The position numbers and the translations under genes are program-made. Shown piece by piece: positions 61,283-64,000 of a stretch of 64,000 nt of DNA (positions are counted from its first letter, which is position 1; every line of letters begins with the position of its first letter). Location of the stretch: the NCBI RefSeq assembly GCF_933775445.1, contig NC_065874.1, positions 33,240,501 to 33,304,500 on the forward strand, in the 5' to 3' direction. Origin of the DNA: Argentina anserina (lineage: Eukaryota > Streptophyta > Magnoliopsida > Rosales > Rosaceae). The notes beneath the pieces were generated by a model. It was not told the origin of the DNA, did not search any database, and was given only the letters and a program-made list of their open reading frames with translations.

Positions 61283-64000
61283 CTCCCCCTCAAGTTGGTG
61301 CATATATATCAACCATGCCCAACTTGCTAAGTGAATCATAAAAGGCCTTTTTAGACACTCCTTTTGTAAGCATATCGGCAAGTTACTCTTCTGTAGAAAC
61401 AAAAGGAAAACTGATGATCTTCGCGTCTAGCTTCTCCTTTATAAAGTGACGATCAACCTCCACATGTTTTGTACGATCATGTTGCACAGGATTATGGGAG
61501 ATATCAATGGCTGCTTTGTTGTCACAGTACAGTTGCATAGCACATTCAGGCTTAATACCCAAATCTTGTAGCAAACTTTTAAGCCATAACAATTCGCACA
61601 CTCCCTGAGCCATACCTCTGTATTCTGCTTCAGCACTAGATCGTGCTACCACATTTTGTTTCTTACTCTTCCATGTAACAAGATTACCCCCAACAAAGGT
61701 AAAGTACCCTGATGTGGATCTTCGATCTGTAATATTTCCAGCCCAGTCTGCATCTGTGAAGCCACAAATTTCGAGGATATTATTGTGCTTAGAGAACATT
61801 ACTCCTCTCCCCGGAGCTGATTTTAAATACCTCAAAATCCTTACAACAGCATCCATGTGGTCCTCACTGGGATTATGCATGAATTGACTCACTACACTCA
61901 CTGCATAAGCAACATCTGGTCTGGTATGTGATAGATAAATTAGGCGTCCAACTAGCCTCTGATAACGAGTTTTTTCAGTAGGGACTTGATCTGGGTACTC
62001 TGCTAACCGATGGTTCTACTCAATAGGAGTATCAATGGGAGTGCAGTCCAACATACCTGTCTCTGTTAGAAGATCAAGAATGTACTTCCTCTGACAGAGA
62101 TAGATACCTTCATTTCCCCGGGCTACTTCAATGCCTAAGAAGTACTTGAGTGTGCCTAGATCCTTCATCTCAAACTCTTTGGCAAGCTGTTTCTGTAATC
62201 TATCCACCTCAACAGTATCATTTCCAGTAACTACCATATCATCAACATATATAATTAAGGCTGTTACCTTCTCTTGTTGATGTTTGAGAAATAACGTGTG
62301 GTCTGAATTACTCTGTCTATAGCCAATTTTTCTCATGAATTTTGAGAATCTTCCAAACCAAGCACGAGGTGATTGTTTAAGACCATACAAGGACTTTCTC
62401 AATCTGCAGACAGAGGTAGTTAGAGAAGCGGCAACATATCCAGGCGGAAGATCCATGTATACTTCCTCGGTTAGTTCTCCATGAAGAAATGCATTTTTAA
62501 CATCAAACTGCCTAAGTGGCTAGTTCAAGTTAGCAGCGACAGAGAGCAATACCCGGATAGTGTTTATTTTTGCAACAGGTGCAAACGTCTCATCATAGTC
62601 TATGCCATATGTTTGGGTGAACCCCTTTGCTACTAGTCGTGCTTTATACCGGCTTACTGACCCATCTGGATTATGCTTCACTGTAAACACCCAACAACAT
62701 CCTACAGTCTTCTTCCCATGTGGTGGAGGTACAAGCTCCCAAGTATTGTTCTTTTGTAATGCTTCCATCTCTTCCTCCATTGCTTTTCTCCATTTTGGAT
62801 CTCCCAATGCATCATGCACTTTGTTAGGTACTGATACAGTAGATATTTGATTCACAAATGACTCATATGACTTAGATAATCTTTTGGTAGATATAAAATT
62901 TGCCACAGGATACTTGGCTTTAGTCTGAAGGGTAGGTTCATATTGTTTTGTTGGTTGCCCCCGAGTAGACCTATTTGGCAAAACATATTGTCTCCTATGA
63001 CTAACCTCAGATGAGTGATCTTCTGCACCAGGAGAGCATTGGTCAGGGGTAGTTGTGTTATCATCTTCTGGTGCTTGAATCTCTCGAGTAACGACCTCCG
63101 GTGGTGCCTGTGTAGCTGTCACATTGGCAATCTCAACAGAACCTGTTATCATATCGACTGGCTTACTTGTCTCCCCCTCTCCATGATACAACTCTTCAAA
63201 ATATGAATTATCCCCCTGAAGAGCAGTATTAGAAGAGGTAAAATAACTCATATCCTCAAAAAAGGTAACATCCATAGTGACATAGTACTTCCGGGTAGAG
63301 GGATGATAGCACCGGTACCCTTTCTGATGTCCGCCGTACCCAACAAACACACATTTAACTGCCCGAGCATCCAACTTAGACCGTTGATGTGGTGGAAGAT
63401 GAACAAAAGCAACACAACCGAAAACACGGGCAGGAAGGTTATGAAAAGAGGGTAATGAGACATGAGATGCAAGCACCTCATAGGGAACTTTCCCCTGAAG
63501 GACACGAGATGGAAGACGATTAATGAGGTGGGCAGAAGTAATGACAGCATCACCCCAAAGGTATTTAGGCATGTGGGCACTAAAAAGAATACATCGAGCC
63601 ATATCAAGTAAATGACGATTTTTTCTTTCAGAAACCCCATTTTGCTCAGGAGTGTAAGGACACGTTGTTTGATGAACAATTTCGTGTGTGTTAAAGAACT
63701 CCTGAAAGACATGATTCACATATTTCCCCCATTATCAGAGCAAATAACTCGAATGGTGGCATTATACTGTGTTTGGACAGAGGTATGGAAAGCACGAAAA
63801 GCGGGAAAAACCTCATCTTTATTTTTAAGAAGAACAATCCATGAAAGACGTGTGCAATCATCAATAAATGACACAAAATATCGCATGCCTGACACAGTAG
63901 ACTCTTTAGAGGGTCCCCAAACATCAGAATGAATTAATTCAAAAGGAAAAAAAATTTTAGGAGAAGTACTAGGGGAATAAGTAGATCGATGACTTTTGCC
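61164..64000 (-). mobile_element. Ty1/copia LTR retrotransposon, partial, inactivated
   Basis: Minus-strand pol-like sequence continues beyond the right window edge. From 5' to 3': integrase core (64000 to about 63250, HSDVWGPS and [17 protein letters not shown]), linker, reverse transcriptase (about 62750-62020, with [20 protein letters not shown] and the YVDDM catalytic motif), and RNase H (about 61900-61380, with FTDADWAGNITDRRSTSGY). Breaks: a one-base frameshift near 63720-63730, TAG at 62520-62522, TAG at about 62013-62015 and TAA at about 61383-61385. The element is therefore not autonomous. Copia elements copy themselves through RNA and insert as cDNA. It inserted into the CslE fragment in the opposite orientation. 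Confidence 0.93.

Overview
The window is nuclear DNA of a flowering plant. Evidence: multi-exon genes with GT-AG introns, AT-rich introns, plant-specific families (AGC VIII kinase, WEB/DUF827 coiled-coil, cellulose synthase-like E, F-box/FBA) and abundant MITEs plus a Ty1/copia element. A eudicot, possibly Rosaceae, is my inference from general sequence similarity; no marker in the window proves it. Exon boundaries were placed by eye from splice consensus, reading-frame continuity and family alignment.

Left half (1-28 kb), ordinary single genes: the 3' part of RPAC1, shared alpha-like subunit of RNA polymerases I and III (+); a TSR2-type ribosome-biogenesis gene (-) with a disturbed C-terminus and no clear ATG; a D6PK-like AGC kinase (+); a Sec14/CRAL-TRIO phospholipid transfer protein (+, 11 exons); a decayed F-box/FBA gene (+); an AIM32/sucrase-ferredoxin-like thioredoxin-fold protein (-); and a WEB-family coiled-coil protein related to Arabidopsis At5g55860 (-).

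Middle (28-34 kb): gene-poor DNA. Together with one element at 22.5 kb it holds four well-delimited MITEs with target-site duplications, three hAT-like (8 bp) and one Mutator-like (9 bp).

Right half (35-61 kb): a local array of cellulose synthase-like E (CslE) genes, which encode membrane GT2 glycosyltransferases. CslE-1 and CslE-2 (+) face CslE-3, -4 and -5 (-). Copies 1, 2, 4 and 5 have complete eight-exon reading frames. Copy 3 is a pseudogene: it lacks exons 1-2 and carries a deletion fusing exon 5 to exon 6. A sixth, fragmentary copy (+) lies at 60.9-61.2 kb. The array is studded with CAGTGGCGGA-type MITEs, a degenerate LTR-like element (46-49.3 kb) and a near-identical 973-bp tandem duplication that captured the 3' end of CslE-4.

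Right edge (61.2-64 kb): a copia retrotransposon in minus orientation inserted in the CslE fragment, inactivated by stops and a frameshift. I see no wholly new biochemical system; the most informative region is the rapidly remodelled CslE array and its transposon-altered promoters.
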